Source: JBEKDJ01 sp050014415 (GTDB lineage: Bacteria; Desulfobacterota; BSN033; UBA1163). From it: a DNA stretch of 8,067 nt. A program made the translations under genes and the position numbers. Below, one piece after another: positions 6,430 to 8,067 of the stretch. The DNA lies in contig JBEKDJ010000213.1 in assembly GCA_050014415.1 (NCBI GenBank), forward strand, positions 1 through 8,067. The letters run 5' to 3'. Each line of letters begins with the position of its first letter. Positions within the stretch are counted from its first letter, which is position 1. Under the pieces are notes generated by a model. The model was given only the letters and a program-made list of their open reading frames with translations. It ran no database searches and was not told the DNA's origin.

Positions 6430-6463
6430 GCCTCAGAAGGAATACTATACCCTTTTGAGGCTT
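6428..6463 (+). terminator. leader hairpin B, terminator-like
   Basis: AAGCCTCAGAAGG (6428-6440) pairs with CCTTTTGAGGCTT (6451-6463), giving 13 bp with one G-T wobble and a 10-nt loop. The sequence after it, TCGCATTTTAA, is only a poor T-tract. It lies 105 bp before the cNMP-binding gene on the sense strand and could attenuate that operon. It could also terminate transcription from elsewhere, but no plus-strand gene ends upstream. Confidence 0.5.
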
Positions 6464-6568
6464 TCGCATTTTAACCTCTCCCCGCACATCTCTCGGCAAA
6501 GTGCATAAGGGAAATCATTGGGCAACCTGTAATCTCATAGGACAGGCAAACGACAGGAGGAGATCACA

Positions 6569-7027
6569 ATGGTTGAGATGTCGCCCTTGACAAGGTTCTT
6601 AAAAGTCTTTGGGAAATCAGAGATCATCTTCGAGGAGAACAGCTTGGGAAATGATATGTACGTGATACACTCTGGGAAGGTCAAACTCTCGACAAAAGCT
6701 CCGGGCAGAGAGGTTGTGCTGGCCATCCTCGGACCAGGGGAGTTCTTTGGCGAAATGGCTTTGGTTGACGCTGCGCCTCGTACTGCTGCAGCCATAGCAG
6801 AAGTAGATGACACCCGACTCATCGTGCTTGACCAAGGAAAATTTCTCTATCTGGTTAGTCAGCAGCCAGCGTTTGCCCTGACCATTATGCATGCCCTCTG
6901 TAAGCGGGTCAGAGAACGTTGGGCACTGTACTCAGGCCTATTTGAAAAAAGTACCCCTCCACTCCCACCTTCTCTCCAGAGGGGAGAGGGGCAGAGTGAA
7001 GGTAACAATAGGGGAAATGCGAGATGA
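6569..7027 (+). CDS. stand-alone cyclic nucleotide-binding (CRP-like) domain protein
   Basis: This 152-residue protein holds one cNMP-binding beta-barrel. GNDMYVIHSGKVKL (27-40) is the typical early strand pair. The phosphate-binding cassette runs from G61-E62 (FGEMAL) to P70-R71-T72-A73, keeping the glutamate and arginine that contact cyclic nucleotide ribose and phosphate. It is therefore likely to bind cAMP or cGMP. The helix after the barrel ends at about residue 127 and no helix-turn-helix follows, so it is not a normal CRP-type DNA-binding regulator. It probably acts through protein partners. Residues from about 127 on (STPPLPPSLQRGEG...) are encoded by a palindromic repeat. AGGAGG 8 nt upstream fixes the start. 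The stop overlaps the next ATG by ATGA. Confidence 0.9.
   Translation: MVEMSPLTRFLKVFGKSEIIFEENSLGNDMYVIHSGKVKLSTKAPGREVVLAILGPGEFFGEMALVDAAPRTAAAIAEVDDTRLIVLDQGKFLYLVSQQPAFALTIMHALCKRVRERWALYSGLFEKSTPPLPPSLQRGEGQSEGNNRGNAR
6954..7002. repeat. GC-rich palindromic repeat inside the coding tail, unit 1
   Basis: CTCTCC (6972-6977) pairs with GGAGAG (6983-6988), and outer CACTC (6960-6964) pairs with GAGTG (6994-6998), forming an extended imperfect hairpin. The pattern of CCCTC and GGGAGAGG blocks followed by a GTGAAGG end looks like the palindromic intergenic repeats found in many bacteria. Here it is translated as the C-terminus of the cNMP-binding protein. Confidence 0.6.
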
Positions 7028-7863
7028 CAGATCCAAAAGGAAAGAAGAAGATTGTAGAGCTCAGACCAAACATCTTTCAGATTCGTGCTGAAAGGCCAGG
7101 AAGTCATGTTTATCTCATAAAAGGCAGTGTGAAAAATGTGCTGATCGATACCGGTGCGGCTACAAATTTCCCTTACCTCAAAGAGCGTCTTTTAGAAGTA
7201 GGACTGCACCCAAAAGACATTCATCTCATCATCCTGACACACGAGCATTTCGACCACATTGGTGCGACAGCCTTCTTCTTTGAGACGGCAGTGATCGCTG
7301 CACACCGCCTTGCCGCAAACAAGATCCAGCTACAGGATGAATTTGTGATGATGGGTAAGTATTATGATATGCCTACAATACCTTTCCATGCCGATATCTG
7401 GCTGGAAGGAGACACAATGGTAGAACTGGGTAACTATAGACTTCGAGTAATTCACACCCCCGGTCATTGCTCAGGCTGCATCTGTTTATATGAACCAGAT
7501 CACAGGCTGCTCTTTACCGGTGATACAGTTCTGGGTGGAGGTCTTCTCTCAGGCATTTTTTCTTCTGGGAACGTTAGTGACTACCTAAATTCGGTCCAAC
7601 GCCTGAGCAACCTGAGGATAGAAGAATTTTACCCTGGTCACGGTAGAATCTCGACCACTCCCCAAGATGATCTCCAGAAGGCGTTGGAAGACTCCCGAGC
7701 CATGTTAAATGACTCCAAAATCCTTTTCGAGGCATTAGATACTAAAGCAACTTTCCAACGCCTTTTTTCATCCATTAGAAAGTTTCCCATCCCCGAAAAG
7801 AATAAGGTCCCCTCGTCCTTAACGGGAGAGGACCAAGGTGAGGATGAAGGAGGCCAAAAATGA
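7024..7863 (+). CDS. MBL-fold metallohydrolase, glyoxalase II-like subgroup
   Basis: This 279-residue cytoplasmic protein has a complete dinuclear zinc site: HEHFDH (73-78), His148 in HTPGHCSG, Asp167 in TGDTV and His206 in PGHG. NVLIDTG at 38-44 is the usual strand before the first loop. This subgroup includes glyoxalase II, thioesterase-like and other small hydrolases, so the substrate cannot be fixed. Its place between a cNMP-binding protein and a probable cyclase suggests a signalling or conditional metabolic role. The start overlaps the previous stop (ATGA at 7024-7027), implying translational coupling; a weak AGGGGA lies upstream. The last 20 residues (VPSSLTGEDQGEDEGGQK) are encoded by a second palindromic repeat. 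The stop overlaps the next start by ATGA. Confidence 0.88.
   Translation: MTDPKGKKKIVELRPNIFQIRAERPGSHVYLIKGSVKNVLIDTGAATNFPYLKERLLEVGLHPKDIHLIILTHEHFDHIGATAFFFETAVIAAHRLAANKIQLQDEFVMMGKYYDMPTIPFHADIWLEGDTMVELGNYRLRVIHTPGHCSGCICLYEPDHRLLFTGDTVLGGGLLSGIFSSGNVSDYLNSVQRLSNLRIEEFYPGHGRISTTPQDDLQKALEDSRAMLNDSKILFEALDTKATFQRLFSSIRKFPIPEKNKVPSSLTGEDQGEDEGGQK
7806..7850. repeat. GC-rich palindromic repeat inside the coding tail, unit 2
   Basis: GGTCC (7806-7810) pairs with GGACC (7830-7834) around a CCTCGTCCTTAACGGGAGA-type core, followed by AAGGTGAGG. It shares the block order of the unit at 6954-7002 but is read in a different frame. It supplies the C-terminus of the MBL protein, and its edge supplies part of the AAGGAGG ribosome binding site for the next gene. 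Confidence 0.55.
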
Positions 7864-8067
7864 AATGCCCAAAGTGCCAGACTGAAAATCCTGAAGGCAT
7901 GAAATTTTGTGGGGGATGTGGAACTAAGTTAGAAAGGGTCTGCCCGCACTGCAATTTTTCTAATCCGCCTCAATTCAGATTCTGTGGTGAGTGCGGCACT
8001 GCTCTTGAGAAGCCTAAAGAAGCTCCCCCTATTAACTATTCAGAGCCCAAGTCCTATACCCCCAAGT
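7860..8067 (+). CDS. double zinc-ribbon N-terminus, probable class III adenylate/guanylate cyclase (partial)
   Basis: The window holds 69 codons; the 3' end is missing. Four CxxC knuckles form a double zinc ribbon: C3-C6 with C17-C20, and C28-C31 with C42-C45. A proline-rich linker follows (PINYSEPKSYTPK). From recall, this ribbon plus linker opens large bacterial proteins with a class III nucleotide cyclase domain, often followed by AAA ATPase and TPR regions. None of that catalytic part is inside the window, so the cyclase call is an inference. AAGGAGG at 7847-7853 lies 6 nt before the ATG, which overlaps the previous stop (ATGA). Co-transcription with the cNMP-binding and MBL genes is very likely. 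Confidence 0.75.
   Translation, partial: MKCPKCQTENPEGMKFCGGCGTKLERVCPHCNFSNPPQFRFCGECGTALEKPKEAPPINYSEPKSYTPK

Noticed and set aside
6185..6568. CRP-type binding site (TGTGA-N6-TCACA) in the divergent promoter region
   Set aside because: No such motif was found on either strand; the only clear palindrome has a different sequence.
6569..7027. CRP/FNR transcription factor
   Set aside because: The cNMP-binding domain is present, but the chain ends without a helix-turn-helix domain; the tail is repeat-encoded.

Overview
The window reads as accessory DNA from an anaerobic, moderate-GC bacterium, probably Desulfobacterota (old Deltaproteobacteria) or a close relative. That placement is an inference. 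It rests on the protein styles: an orphan peptide/nickel-type binding protein, an orphan radical SAM enzyme, a stand-alone cNMP-binding domain next to metallo-beta-lactamase-fold proteins, and a double-zinc-ribbon start typical of large class III cyclases. No rRNA, tRNA or CRISPR array was seen.

Layout. 1-271: a strong sigma70-like promoter, with an unconvincing small minus-strand frame upstream. 272-1816: a secreted family 5 ABC-transporter solute-binding protein that stands alone. 1817-2856: about 1 kb without a convincing gene, holding a large hairpin, a cluster of palindromes and the first copy of a 53-bp repeat. 2857-3368: an IS200-type element (tnpA on the minus strand, a hairpin at each end). 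3480-4565: a minus-strand radical SAM protein with an auxiliary Fe-S cluster region. 4678-about 5059: structured sequence resembling the 5' part of a group II intron without its reverse transcriptase. 5060-5112: the second copy of the 53-bp repeat, so the IS, the radical SAM gene and the intron remnant are bracketed by direct repeats.

5432-8067 looks like a small cyclic-nucleotide signalling locus. A minus-strand MBL-fold protein resembling class II cyclic-nucleotide phosphodiesterases diverges from a plus-strand operon. The operon encodes a cNMP-binding domain protein without an HTH, a second MBL-fold hydrolase, and the zinc-ribbon N-terminus of a protein that I believe is a class III adenylate/guanylate cyclase, cut by the window end. 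The three operon genes are joined by two ATGA overlaps. The two upstream genes both end in tails encoded by related GC-rich palindromic repeats. The divergent intergenic region holds a good minus-strand promoter over a perfect 12-bp palindrome. On the plus strand it has a possible 10-codon leader peptide with mutually exclusive hairpins.

The most interesting elements are this candidate make/sense/degrade cNMP module with its leader, and the direct-repeat-bracketed segment.
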